Shown: piece by piece, positions 18,052 through 25,323 of the stretch
Numbering within the stretch: position 1 is the stretch's first letter
Layout of the letters: each line of letters starts with the position of its first letter
Assembly (NCBI GenBank): GCA_021647715.1
Contig: JAKIUE010000011.1
Coordinates: 1 to 37,456 of the forward strand
Direction: 5' to 3'
Length of the DNA: 37,456 bases
Source: Sulfurovum sp.
GTDB lineage: Bacteria > Campylobacterota > Campylobacteria > Campylobacterales > Sulfurovaceae
Program-made: the position numbers and the translations under genes
Notes under the pieces: generated by a model
What the model saw: the letters and a program-made list of their open reading frames with translations, nothing else
Database searches by the model: none
Told to the model about the DNA's origin: nothing

Positions 18052-18995
18052 ATAAAATAATAGAAAGATTAAAACAAGAGATTTCCAAGGCTGTTATAGG
18101 ACAAGAAGAGATGATAAATGCTCTTCTTATTGGGCTTCTTTGTAATGGGCATATATTAATAGAAGGGGTTCCTGGGCTTGCCAAAACCACAACCATTAAT
18201 GCCTTAAGCAATGCTATAGAGCTTGATGCTAAACGCATACAGTTTACTCCCGACTTACTGCCCTCAGATATTATAGGGACACAAATATATAACCCAAAAA
18301 ATCATGATTTTAGTATCAAGAAAGGTCCTATTTTTACCCATCTTCTCTTAGCTGATGAGATCAACAGAGCTCCAGCTAAAGTGCAATCAGCCTTACTAGA
18401 AGCAATGCAAGAAAGACAAGTGACAATAGGTGATGAAAGTTTTAATCTTGAAGCTCCATTTCTTGTCATGGCAACACAAAACCCCATCGAACAAGAAGGT
18501 GTATACCGTCTTCCAGAAGCACAACTAGACAGATTTATGATGAAAATCATCGTCAAACATAATAGCGAAGAAGAAGAATTGCATATTATGAGAAAGAGTG
18601 CTCAAAAAGGTTTTGACAGGGTAGAAAAGGTATTGTCTATTGAAGATTTATTCTCTTTACAAAAAGAACTGGATAATATACATATAGATGAAGAACTAGA
18701 AAGATACATGGTACAACTTATTTCTGCCACCCGAGACCCTAAACATTATGGACTATCAAATATCTCCGAATCTATCATGTTTGGAGTTAGCCCAAGAGGC
18801 TCCATAGATCTCTATAAGGCAAGTCGAGCACAAGCATTTTTAAAAGATAAGAGTTTTGTAAGTCCTTCAGACATTTCAGAGGTAATTCATAAAGTTTTAC
18901 GTCACCGTATTGTCCTTTCTTATGAAGCAAGAGCAGAGGGTATCACAAGTGATGAACTCATATCCACTCTCGTCGAGACGTTACCTATACCCTAA
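18048..18995 (+). CDS. MoxR-family AAA+ ATPase
   Basis: 315 residues. The Walker A motif GVPGLAKT is at 40-47, Walker B is LLADEINRAPAK, sensor 1 is MATQNPIEQEG, and the arginine finger / lid region shows PEAQLDRFM and SPRGSIDLYKA. The C-terminal lid domain completes the AAA_3 plus lid pattern. MoxR ATPases act as chaperones, often inserting metal or activating VWA partners. It overlaps BatD by 4 nt (ATGA) and the DUF58 gene by 1 nt (TAATG), so all products are likely made in fixed proportion. Confidence 0.93.
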   Translation: MNKIIERLKQEISKAVIGQEEMINALLIGLLCNGHILIEGVPGLAKTTTINALSNAIELDAKRIQFTPDLLPSDIIGTQIYNPKNHDFSIKKGPIFTHLLLADEINRAPAKVQSALLEAMQERQVTIGDESFNLEAPFLVMATQNPIEQEGVYRLPEAQLDRFMMKIIVKHNSEEEELHIMRKSAQKGFDRVEKVLSIEDLFSLQKELDNIHIDEELERYMVQLISATRDPKHYGLSNISESIMFGVSPRGSIDLYKASRAQAFLKDKSFVSPSDISEVIHKVLRHRIVLSYEARAEGITSDELISTLVETLPIP

Positions 18996-19822
18996 TGAAA
19001 AATGCGTTAAAAGTTTTACAACTTAAAGCCAGACATCAAGTATATACTTCTCTTAGTGGACATAATCTTTCTTTATTACATGGAGAAGGGTATGATTTTT
19101 CAGCACTTAGGGAGTACCAAATTGGTGATGATATTCGTAAAATACACTGGATTATTAGTGCTAAACAATCAAAACCATATATAAAAGAGCTACATGTATC
19201 TCGTGAACTTTCTGTAGTTGTAGCTGCCCTTATGGATGGTAATCTTTATTTTGCAAAGGGGAATGACAAACAAAAAAAGATTGCAGAGATTGCTGCTATT
19301 TTAGGCTATACTTGTGAAGAACAAGGAGATCTTTTTTCAGGATTTTGTTATGCTCAAGAGAAAAACACATATACACCCCCTACCAAACAGTTATATTCTA
19401 TTGAAAAGTTTGTAAAAACCTTATTTGAGACGACCTTGCTGCATACCAGTATAGACTATCAAGCTTCTGTCAAAAATCTATTTAACCGTATTCATAAGCC
19501 GTCACTACTCTTTATACTTAGTGATTTTTTAGAAGATATAGATTTATCCTATCTTGCGCAAAAACATGAACTCATAGCCATTGTAGTAAGAGATAAAGAG
19601 GAAGATAGTCCCAAACAACTAGGAGAAGTCACTCTGACAAGTCCTAAATATTCGGGAGTAACCGAAACATATTTTGGTAAACACTCCAAAGCGAAGTATC
19701 TAGATAACCTTCAAGCACATGATTTAAAACTTTTAAAACATTTTGCAAAGCATAACATTCGTCATATAAAGATACGTACTGATGACAATGTCATTAGTAA
19801 ATTATTACTGCTATTTACTTAA
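18995..19822 (+). CDS. DUF58 domain protein
   Basis: 275 residues. The DUF58 core is recognisable from GHNLSLLHGEGYDFSALREY and QIGDDIRKIHWIISAKQSKP, the hallmark D-[DI]-R-x-I-x-W pattern. The C-terminal half is VWA-like, with FILSDFLEDID near residue 180. No membrane helix is obvious, in contrast with many DUF58 proteins. It is the last gene of the Bat operon and is usually found next to MoxR. Biochemical function is unknown. It ends 3 bp from the converging DUF3972-like gene. Confidence 0.88.
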   Translation: MKNALKVLQLKARHQVYTSLSGHNLSLLHGEGYDFSALREYQIGDDIRKIHWIISAKQSKPYIKELHVSRELSVVVAALMDGNLYFAKGNDKQKKIAEIAAILGYTCEEQGDLFSGFCYAQEKNTYTPPTKQLYSIEKFVKTLFETTLLHTSIDYQASVKNLFNRIHKPSLLFILSDFLEDIDLSYLAQKHELIAIVVRDKEEDSPKQLGEVTLTSPKYSGVTETYFGKHSKAKYLDNLQAHDLKLLKHFAKHNIRHIKIRTDDNVISKLLLLFT

Positions 19823-19825
19823 ATA

Positions 19826-20452
19826 TTATTTTAGTAAATCTTTATAATCTTCTTCAATATTTATTTTTAATTTTCCCTCTATTTTCATCAGTCTTATGTC
19901 ACCATCTTTATACGCTTTCTTTAAACGCTTGGTTACTTTGTTTTTCTGTTTTTCTTTTGTAATATTTTCATGTTTCATAAATTTCTTGAGTCCTACCCAG
20001 CTACTGATGTCCTCTTCTTCTGTGTATACATCAATCATCTCAGAAGGTCTCTTTTGTTCCAATTGATGGGTGTAGAGAGTACGCATTTCGTGAAAAGCTT
20101 CTTTAAGTAAGTCAATCTCCCCACGTAGGGTCTTTGAAATTTGTTTATTTGATTGCTTAAGGTCTTTGACTGTTCCTTTTAAAACAGAAATTGTTTCATC
20201 TTTTGCCTGTAACAATGCTAGATAATCTTTACTTTCGTTTGTACTAGGAGATGCCGTTTTTAGAGGAGGATTTACGGTTGATTCTTTTTTAGACTTTTGT
20301 GTTTCTTTATTTTCATTTGTGTCAGCAACAATGTAAAGTTTACCATCAACATTTTTAGCTGTCAAGATACCCCGTTTTATTTTAGCATACACTGCTTGTC
20401 TTGAAATGCCTAGTTCCTTAGCATATTCAACAGGTTTCATCAATTTTTCCAT
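19826..20452 (-). CDS. HTH protein resembling DUF3972 family
   Basis: 208 residues from ATG 20452, preceded by AGGGG at good distance; an ATG five codons earlier (20467) is possible but has no ribosome site. The N-terminus MEKLMKPVEYAKELGISRQAVYAKIKRGIL is a helix-turn-helix (core quoted: ELGISRQAVYAKIKRG), followed by VDGKLYIV, a small beta wing as in excisionase/MerR-like folds. Residues about 55-90 are Lys/Ser/Thr-rich linker, 85-140 form a coiled coil, and the C-terminal 60 residues (WVGLKKFMKHENIT, KRLKKAYKDGDIRLMKIEGKLKI) look like a second small domain. It resembles uncharacterised DUF3972 proteins of Campylobacterota. DNA binding is inferred; target unknown. Confidence 0.65.
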   Translation of the reverse strand: MEKLMKPVEYAKELGISRQAVYAKIKRGILTAKNVDGKLYIVADTNENKETQKSKKESTVNPPLKTASPSTNESKDYLALLQAKDETISVLKGTVKDLKQSNKQISKTLRGEIDLLKEAFHEMRTLYTHQLEQKRPSEMIDVYTEEEDISSWVGLKKFMKHENITKEKQKNKVTKRLKKAYKDGDIRLMKIEGKLKINIEEDYKDLLK

Positions 20453-20479
20453 ACACTTTCCCCTCATCTATTTACAATA

Positions 20480-20517
20480 TTGTCAATCATAACATAAATA
20501 TAATGAAAAGTTGACAA
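20480..20517 (-). promoter_or_regulatory. Promoter and possible operator of the DUF3972-like gene
   Basis: On the minus strand TTGTCA (20512-20517) lies 17 bases before TGTTAT (20489-20494), a sigma-70 spacing. The same region holds inverted heptamers, TTGTCAA at 20480-20486 and TTGACAA at 20511-20517 on the plus strand, which would bracket the promoter and could be an operator for the HTH product (inference). Confidence 0.4.
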
Positions 20518-20530
20518 AACAACTCCTAAT

Positions 20531-21166
20531 TTACTTTTGTGTACCATCCAGGACAGGGACAAATAGGCACTGTTCGATAGTCTCTGATGTAATCCGTCCA
20601 CTTTTTTTATAAAAACGTGTGATAATGTGATAGTTCTCTGTCTCCTCAATCGGTGCAACGAGTATGCCTCCCTCTGCTAACTGTTCAAATAGTATTTCTG
20701 GAATCTCTTTAGCTGTTGCAGAGAATAAAATACGTTCAAAGGGTGCATACTGTTTCCAACCTCTTTGTCCATCATCAAAACGGGCAAAAATATTATGCAT
20801 TTCAAGAAGTGAAAATCTATTTTTTGCTTCTTTTAACAATTCATCTATACGTTCTATGGTAAATACTCGACGACATATTTTGGAGAGGATAGCTGCTTGA
20901 TACCCTGATCCACACCCTACTTCCAATACAGAGTCAACACCTTTCAATTCAAGATGTTGTGTCATTTTTGCCACAGTTAGAGGGGAAGATATCCATTGAC
21001 TTGCGGCCAAAGGGAGTGCATCTAATTTGTACGAAAGATGTTTAAATTCATTGGGGACAAATATTTCTCTGTCTACTGTTAAAAATGCCTCTTTAACATG
21101 CTCATCTAATTCAAAATGTTTTTCTATTTCTTGTACAAGATTTTGTCTGTTTCTTGTTTTGATCAT
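20531..21166 (-). CDS. pcm: Protein-L-isoaspartate O-methyltransferase
   Basis: 211 residues. Methylates isoaspartyl residues in damaged proteins with S-adenosylmethionine, starting their repair. SAM motif I is VLEVGCGSGYQAAIL at about 80-94, motif II region LFSATAKEIPE, and motif III EGGILVAPI. Upstream, LPLAASQWISSPLTVAKMTQ matches the family substrate-binding loop (usually GQTISQP; here ASQWISSP). Length fits. A weak ribosome site (AGAAG) precedes the ATG. The neighbours share no evident pathway. Confidence 0.9.
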   Translation of the reverse strand: MIKTRNRQNLVQEIEKHFELDEHVKEAFLTVDREIFVPNEFKHLSYKLDALPLAASQWISSPLTVAKMTQHLELKGVDSVLEVGCGSGYQAAILSKICRRVFTIERIDELLKEAKNRFSLLEMHNIFARFDDGQRGWKQYAPFERILFSATAKEIPEILFEQLAEGGILVAPIEETENYHIITRFYKKSGRITSETIEQCLFVPVLDGTQK

Positions 21167-21237
21167 CTACTTCTACGTCCCCCATCCCTATTTATTGGGT
21201 GAATTTTATCTAAAATCTAATTAAATAGGGTTTTTAT

Positions 21238-21969
21238 TTAATCCATCACTATATAACGACGTATTTTTTTAATTTCTCTAAAATCTATACTGCCTTCTAT
21301 CACATCCGAATCATCATCCATAATATATACACCTGCAGGAGATACAATAGAAGAAGAACTTGCCATATCTGTATCAGCAGAGTTTGCCAAAACAATATAA
21401 CACTGATTCATCACAGCTAAGGCACGGACAAGTATCTCCAAATGGTTTTTTCGAGCTTTTCCCCACCTAGAAGGTATAAGTACTACGTCTGCTCCTTCTA
21501 TTTGCTTCCATAATTCCTTAAAGCGTAATTCAAAACAAATAAGTAACGCATACTTCACTCCCTCTATCTCAAAACACTTAATTTTCTTTTTTCTACCTGC
21601 TTGAAAATACAAATCTTCATCACCAAGTTTAAAAAGTTTTACTTTATTTTGTCTGTATATGACCTTATGTTTATGAATGACAACAGCTTGGTTTATAAAG
21701 CTATCTCCCTCTTCTAGGATTAATGTTAAAACCACTATTTGTTCATTTACTTCTTTTTTAAGTATTTTGAGTGCATTCGTAGAAAACTTAGCGGCAGTTG
21801 CCATATGTTCATAATCAAACGCGGTTAAAAACACTTCTGGTATGACTATAATATGTTTATCTTGGTATGCTTTTAAATGAAAGAGTAAATGATCTAGGTT
21901 TTCTTGGTAACGTGCAGATGTAGAAAGTTGTAATGCCACAACTTCCAATTTTTTTTGTTTAGACTGCAT
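21238..21969 (-). CDS. Carbon-nitrogen hydrolase (nitrilase superfamily)
   Basis: 243 residues with the full Glu-Lys-Cys catalytic set of the family: Glu in VIPEVFLTAF (near residue 44), Lys in RQNKVKLFKLGD, and Cys in ALLICFELRFKELW. These are amidases or nitrilases acting on small C-N bonds, including omega-amidase and the deaminated-glutathione amidase group, so the substrate cannot be named. The ATG lies one base beyond the nrdB stop codon, with no good ribosome site of its own, so it is probably translated by coupling to nrdB. Confidence 0.85.
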   Translation of the reverse strand: MQSKQKKLEVVALQLSTSARYQENLDHLLFHLKAYQDKHIIVIPEVFLTAFDYEHMATAAKFSTNALKILKKEVNEQIVVLTLILEEGDSFINQAVVIHKHKVIYRQNKVKLFKLGDEDLYFQAGRKKKIKCFEIEGVKYALLICFELRFKELWKQIEGADVVLIPSRWGKARKNHLEILVRALAVMNQCYIVLANSADTDMASSSSIVSPAGVYIMDDDSDVIEGSIDFREIKKIRRYIVMD

Positions 21970-21970
21970 C

Positions 21971-22990
21971 TTAAAAATCGTCTAAGTCTAGACTACCTTT
22001 AGAATAATTTGTTACGTTTCCTTCAAAAAAGTTTGTTTTTTGGTCATTAAACTGTGAAAAGTTATCTACCCATTTAATAGGATGTTCTACATTATAAAGA
22101 GGCTCCATGCCCACTGCTTTCAATCTTTTATCTGCAAGGTGTTCAATATACTGCGCGATGATATCATCAGTTAGCCCCAAAATTTGTCCTTGAGTAATGT
22201 ATGCTCCCCACTCAGATTCAAGCTTTACGGCATCTCTAAACATCTCATACACATCGTCTTCAAGTTCTTTAGTAAAAAGCTCTGGTCTCTCTTTTTTGGT
22301 TGCATTTATCATGTTTTGGAAAAGTAATAAATGTGTGACCTCATCACGCTGAATAAAGCGTATCATCTGTGCTGAACCTAACATTTTATCTGAACGTGCG
22401 AGGGTATAAAGATATGCAAATCCACTATAAAAATATATCCCTTCAAGTATTTGATTGGCAAACATCGCTTTTACAATGTTAGTATCTGACGGATTTTGGG
22501 AAAGTTCATCATACACTTTGGCGATAGCATCATTTTTAGTCTTAAGCATCATGTCTGTTCTCCAAAGCTCGTAAATCTCTTTAGAATTTGTAGAAATACT
22601 ATCTACCATAACTGCATAAGATTGAGAATGTAACGCTTCCTCAAAAGCCTGTCGTACTAAAATGAGGTTAATCTCAGGGGAAGTGATGAAGGGGTTAAGA
22701 TTATCTATAATATTATTAGTCTGCAAGGAGTCCATAAAAATCAATTGTGCTAACACTTTGTCATAGGCAGACTTCTCTGCATCGGTGAGATGCTTATAGT
22801 CATTGACATCGCGTGTCATATCTACTTCTTTTGGGTACCAAGAATTATTAAGCATCATTTCCCAAAGATTATATGCCCATTGATATTTTATATCATTTAG
22901 TTCAAAAATACCAGTAGGATTTCCCCCAAATATTTTACGGTCAGCGGTTTTCTCATCTGATTCGGGATTGTATATTTTTTTACGTTCCAT
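21971..22990 (-). CDS. nrdB: Class Ia ribonucleotide reductase, beta subunit
   Basis: 339 residues starting at ATG 22990, which has AAGGG eight bases upstream; the in-frame ATG at 22996 is too close to that site. The subunit holds the di-iron tyrosyl-radical cofactor that starts ribonucleotide reduction in NrdA. Iron-ligand motifs are visible: the acidic residue in [21 protein letters not shown] (E-x-x-H followed by the presumed radical Tyr), and [10 protein letters not shown]. The C-terminus ends [11 protein letters not shown], the tail that docks to NrdA. Unlike in many bacteria, nrdA is not adjacent but about 4.6 kb away (27578-29947) on the same strand. A -10 box lies at 23044-23049. Confidence 0.95.
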   Translation of the reverse strand: MERKKIYNPESDEKTADRKIFGGNPTGIFELNDIKYQWAYNLWEMMLNNSWYPKEVDMTRDVNDYKHLTDAEKSAYDKVLAQLIFMDSLQTNNIIDNLNPFITSPEINLILVRQAFEEALHSQSYAVMVDSISTNSKEIYELWRTDMMLKTKNDAIAKVYDELSQNPSDTNIVKAMFANQILEGIYFYSGFAYLYTLARSDKMLGSAQMIRFIQRDEVTHLLLFQNMINATKKERPELFTKELEDDVYEMFRDAVKLESEWGAYITQGQILGLTDDIIAQYIEHLADKRLKAVGMEPLYNVEHPIKWVDNFSQFNDQKTNFFEGNVTNYSKGSLDLDDF

Positions 22991-23043
22991 TTTCATACCC
23001 TTAAAGCGAAGTCTCTCTTTTCTTGGAGAGTTATATGAAAAAC

Positions 23044-23049
23044 ATTATA
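23044..23049 (-). promoter_or_regulatory. -10 box for nrdB
   Basis: TATAAT on the minus strand, about 54 bases upstream of the chosen nrdB start. The predicted leader contains a small hairpin, CTCTC/GAGAG on the plus strand at 23013-23030. No NrdR box pair was recognised. Confidence 0.55.
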
Positions 23050-23092
23050 CACATTCTGGCTGATTTCTAGGTAGTTTTCAAGATGAAATAAA

Positions 23093-23223
23093 GGCAACTT
23101 TTTATATTAAGAAGTAATTAAAAGGAGTGGACTTTGATTAAAATCAAAATCCACGTATAAAGTTAAAAAGTTGCCTAGAAAGCCAAGGAGTTGATTGGGA
23201 GGGAGACTCCATATTTGGCTTTC
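23093..23223 (-). ncRNA. Candidate structured RNA between YfiM-like gene and nrdB
   Basis: Three nested or adjacent inverted repeats fill this non-coding stretch. An outer stem pairs GGCAACTTTTT (23093-23103) with AAAAAGTTGCC (23165-23175). Inside it GTGGACTTTGAT (23127-23138) pairs with ATCAAAATCCAC (23143-23154) around a 4-base loop. Next to it GAAAGCCAA plus GGAGT (23178-23191) pairs with ACTCC (23206-23210) and TTGGCTTTC (23215-23223) with a 4-base bulge. The single imperfect pair of the inner stem is C-A on the plus strand but G-U on the minus strand, so a minus-strand RNA is favoured. The minus-strand 3' end runs into TTTATTT, terminator-like. No known RNA family was recognised. Confidence 0.45.
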
Positions 23224-23261
23224 ATGTTTGGAGTATAGACTACTTTTGTGTATCTATTGTG

Positions 23262-23279
23262 AAGTATATTTATATACTT
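23262..23279 (-). terminator. A/T-rich perfect hairpin at end of the YfiM-like gene
   Basis: AAGTATAT and ATATACTT form a perfect 8-base stem with a 2-base centre, overlapping the stop codon at 23278-23280. With no T-run and few G-C pairs, it may mark the transcript end or protect it rather than terminate. Confidence 0.3.
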
Positions 23280-23622
23280 AAAATTTCCATTCAAACTGTG
23301 CAGAAATCAAAGCACCGGCTGTTGCTCCTATGACATCTGCACCTATGTCAGCCCACTCTCTTGTACTATCATCATTATGCCCATCAAGTCCTTCTTTCAG
23401 TATACCTAAAGCGATAGCAGCACCTGCTCCATAAAAAAATGATTCTACTTTTGAAGCCCCTCTATTTCTTGCGAAGCCTGTAACTGTAAAAGCAACCACC
23501 GCACTGACTACAGCATGTTTTTGCTTATCTCTTTGGGATACAAATATAATTTCTTCTGCCATAAGTGTTTGTCCCAGCATAAAAAAGATTAATATCTTAC
23601 CAATGATTATTTTTAAATTCAA
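23278..23622 (-). CDS. Small YfiM/DUF2279-like exported protein
   Basis: 114 residues from a TTG at 23622; AAGGGG seven bases upstream supports this start. A signal peptide covers about residues 1-22 (ending LMAEE), and the mature part has two glycine/alanine-rich hydrophobic segments. The pattern DKQKHAVVSAVVAF, GILKEGLDG and WADIGADVIGATAG matches the D-K-x-x-H ... K-E-x-x-D ... D-x-x-x-D-x-x-G layout of YfiM/DUF2279-type small envelope proteins, which are uncharacterised. It is followed by the structured region and then nrdB. Not lipidated in this version (no lipobox Cys). Confidence 0.65.
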   Translation of the reverse strand: MNLKIIIGKILIFFMLGQTLMAEEIIFVSQRDKQKHAVVSAVVAFTVTGFARNRGASKVESFFYGAGAAIALGILKEGLDGHNDDSTREWADIGADVIGATAGALISAQFEWKF

Positions 23623-23667
23623 AGTTCTACCCCTTATTTATAATTCTAACGAAATATTACACTAGAT

Positions 23668-23979
23668 TTATATATAAGAACAGCAGTAATCTGTGATTTT
23701 TTTGACATTTACTTGAAACTTGCTGTTACTAGGCACGTTAAAAGTGTCCCCTCCGTTAATGGACGTCCACTCGTTACTATTTGGAAGTTTTACCTCTAGT
23801 TCTCCAGAGGTGATTTCCATGAGTTCCGCTGCTTCCGTACCAAATTCATACTCACCTGGAAGCATAAAGCCTAATGTTTTTTTGCTTCCATCTGCAAAAT
23901 TTACTGTACGGCTAGTCACTGCTCCATCAAAATAACTGTTTCCTTCAAGTCTTACTGTTACATTTTCAAATTGTTTCAC
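23668..23979 (-). CDS. ppnP: Pyrimidine/purine nucleoside phosphorylase PpnP
   Basis: 103 residues from GTG 23979, with AGAGGTG just upstream. A single small cupin domain: YFDGAVTSRTVNFADGSKKT (quoted in part, GAVTSRTVNFADGSKKTLG), FMLPGEYEFGTEAAELMEI, SGELEVKLP and FNVPSNSKFQV match the YaiE/DUF1255 family, shown in E. coli to phosphorolyse several nucleosides to free base and pentose-1-phosphate. The length is normal (about 94-105). The C-terminal Cys-Cys (DYCCSYI) is also usual in the family. It stands alone between two envelope genes. Confidence 0.9.
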   Translation of the reverse strand: MKQFENVTVRLEGNSYFDGAVTSRTVNFADGSKKTLGFMLPGEYEFGTEAAELMEITSGELEVKLPNSNEWTSINGGDTFNVPSNSKFQVNVKKITDYCCSYI

Positions 23980-24047
23980 ATTACACCTCTAAATATTTTA
24001 GCTAATTATAACCTAAATAGTAAAAATATAATTGTATATTTAAAAAA

Positions 24048-24383
24048 TTAATCCCATCTATAATACATGCTTATTCGTAATGCACCAGTGTTTAGCCCTA
24101 TATTTTGTTCTTGCACAATTTTCTCGTATTTGTACAAATAAACATCATTAGTTAATGCTAATGAAAGTTCATCAGAAATCCTGTATCCTATATTTAGTAC
24201 AGTATTTGCCGTATCTAAACTTTCATTTGCCCCAACTCTTTTGTCCTCTACACTTGAATCAGTTTCAAAAGTCTTTTCTTCTCCCACACTCATCAGAAAG
24301 CCTTTTACTGGTTCTTCTGATGCATCTACTGCACCTATCATCATTGCTACAACAATAAATACTGAAGCTATTATTTTTTTCAT
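24048..24383 (-). CDS. Short exported protein, internally shortened relative of the adjacent barrel
   Basis: 111 residues; ATG 24383 with AAAGGA upstream. The signal peptide spans about 1-21 (ending VDASEE). It aligns by eye with the gene immediately upstream: KGFLMSVG against KGFLLSYG, NIGYRISDELSLALTNDVY against KVGYGFTNQFALYYMNDIS, and NTGALRISMYYRWD against STDALKITVNYMLY. The region corresponding to residues about 95-160 of the longer protein is absent. It therefore keeps the first and last strands only, too few for a monomeric 8-strand barrel. It may form a smaller or oligomeric barrel, or be a decaying copy. Forms an operon with the full-size protein (46-bp gap). Confidence 0.7.
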   Translation of the reverse strand: MKKIIASVFIVVAMMIGAVDASEEPVKGFLMSVGEEKTFETDSSVEDKRVGANESLDTANTVLNIGYRISDELSLALTNDVYLYKYEKIVQEQNIGLNTGALRISMYYRWD

Positions 24384-24429
24384 TATTTTCCTTTTAGCTA
24401 TCGGGGAAACCCATACCTTAGATTAATAG

Positions 24430-24978
24430 TTAATACAACATATAATTTACAGTTATTTTAAGTGCATCTGTACTTAAATCAACATTTTTTTCTTCAATGG
24501 TATTTGAATGATAGGTTGCTTCAACTTGTACATGTGGTGAAAACTCATATCCTGCACCTAAAAGGTAAGACTCGCCTGTTTCTACTTTTAATTCAGAAAA
24601 ATTAGAAAAAGTCCCTATACCTACACCAGCTGTTACATAAATAGGACTACTTTCTGTTATATAATAACTTCCCGATATACCTGAAAATCCACTTGAATGC
24701 GTATGTCCATATGGATCATTTTCTGACTCAAACCATGATATGTCGTTCATGTAGTAGAGTGCAAATTGATTTGTGAAACCATACCCTACCTTAAATGATG
24801 TTGCAAGACCAAAAGTACTTCCATCTGTACCAACTTTCCCAGTTTTGACTTTGGTATCAATAAAAGATGCACCTGCACCATAACTCAGTAAAAACCCTTT
24901 TTTTTGCTCATCAAATGCACTTAAAGAAGATACACTTAAAACACTCGCTAGTATTGTTGAAATTAATATTCTTTTCAT
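24430..24978 (-). CDS. Outer-membrane beta-barrel protein (OmpA/OmpX-like size)
   Basis: 182 residues; ATG 24978 with AAGGAAT upstream. The signal peptide spans about 1-21 (ending SLSAFDE). The mature protein alternates hydrophobic and polar residues with turns rich in Gly, Asn and Ser, as an 8-stranded barrel would: KGFLLSYGAGASF, LATSFKVGYGF, FALYYMNDISWF, SGISGSYYI, IYVTAGVGIGTF, YLLGAGYEF, VQVEATYHSN, LKITVNYMLY. It ends in an aromatic residue, Tyr, as outer-membrane barrels commonly do. Function unknown. The downstream short gene is its truncated relative. Confidence 0.75.
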   Translation of the reverse strand: MKRILISTILASVLSVSSLSAFDEQKKGFLLSYGAGASFIDTKVKTGKVGTDGSTFGLATSFKVGYGFTNQFALYYMNDISWFESENDPYGHTHSSGFSGISGSYYITESSPIYVTAGVGIGTFSNFSELKVETGESYLLGAGYEFSPHVQVEATYHSNTIEEKNVDLSTDALKITVNYMLY

Positions 24979-25010
24979 TCTTTATTCCTTTTAAACTTAA
25001 TTTATAAAAA

Positions 25011-25016
25011 ATTATA
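25011..25016 (-). promoter_or_regulatory. -10 box for the barrel-protein operon
   Basis: TATAAT on the minus strand. A TTGACA is present at 19 bases and again at 9 bases upstream, because the 10-mer AAAAATGTCA (plus strand) is repeated twice; the 19-base spacing is longer than ideal. The tandem decamers could also be a regulator site. Confidence 0.5.
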
Positions 25017-25054
25017 TTTTAAAAATGTCAAAAAATGTCAAAAGACACAAGATT

Positions 25055-25155
25055 AATAAGCGTTTTTATTTTCTTTTCTATACTTGAAAGCTTAAAAAAG
25101 GATTTAATATTGGTTATTTTTGTCTGTTAGGTATGTTATTCTGGATTTTTCGTAG
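25055..25155 (+). repeat. Copy A of a ~90-bp element flanking gltA
   Basis: This stretch opens AATAAGCGTTTTTATT and continues through TTGGTTATTTTTGTCTG and TTAGGT. It resembles 26739-26828 over its whole length at roughly 70% by eye, in the same orientation. Both copies run into a TTTTCGTAG heptamer-like junction that begins a palindrome. The copy lies upstream of gltA, the other downstream. Origin unknown. Confidence 0.5.
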
Positions 25156-25198
25156 GGTTTTGATAGCGTATTGTATCAATAAAATATCAAACCTAGAG
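25151..25198 (+). repeat. GTAG-headed imperfect palindrome upstream of gltA
   Basis: CGTAGGGTTTTGATA near 25151 pairs imperfectly with TATCAAACCTAG ending about 25195. The head GTAG matches the other REP-like units around gltA, but the stem is longer and weaker. It may be a diverged member of the same family. Confidence 0.4.
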
Positions 25199-25323
25199 GG
25201 GTCTGGTGATTTGTCGTGAAACGATGGATCATGAATAACCTGACCTCTTGGTGCTCCTTAAAATCTGGATTGCACACATACTCAACACAAGTAAGTTACA
25301 CTTAAACCAAAAGGAGCTTTATC
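25196..25323 (+). promoter_or_regulatory. Structured 5' leader of gltA with possible SD-sequestering stem
   Basis: GCTCCTT at 25251-25257 is a perfect reverse complement of AAGGAGC at 25311-25317, which is the gltA ribosome site. A further partial stem is GAGGGGTC (about 25195-25202) with GACCTC (about 25240-25245). Pairing of the first two would hide the ribosome site. This suggests translational control of citrate synthase; it could equally be chance. Confidence 0.35.

Larger units (their letters stand above)
24979..25323. other. Repeat-rich intergenic region before gltA
   Basis: 345 bases between divergent genes. From left to right it holds the barrel-gene promoter with a twice-repeated AAAAATGTCA (25021-25040), a ~90-bp element also found after gltA, a GTAG-headed palindrome, and a structured gltA leader. 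No coding frame was found. Confidence 0.7.

Noticed and set aside
20464-20658. 64-residue frame on the minus strand
   Set aside because: It overlaps the end of pcm in another frame, with no ribosome site and no recognisable features.
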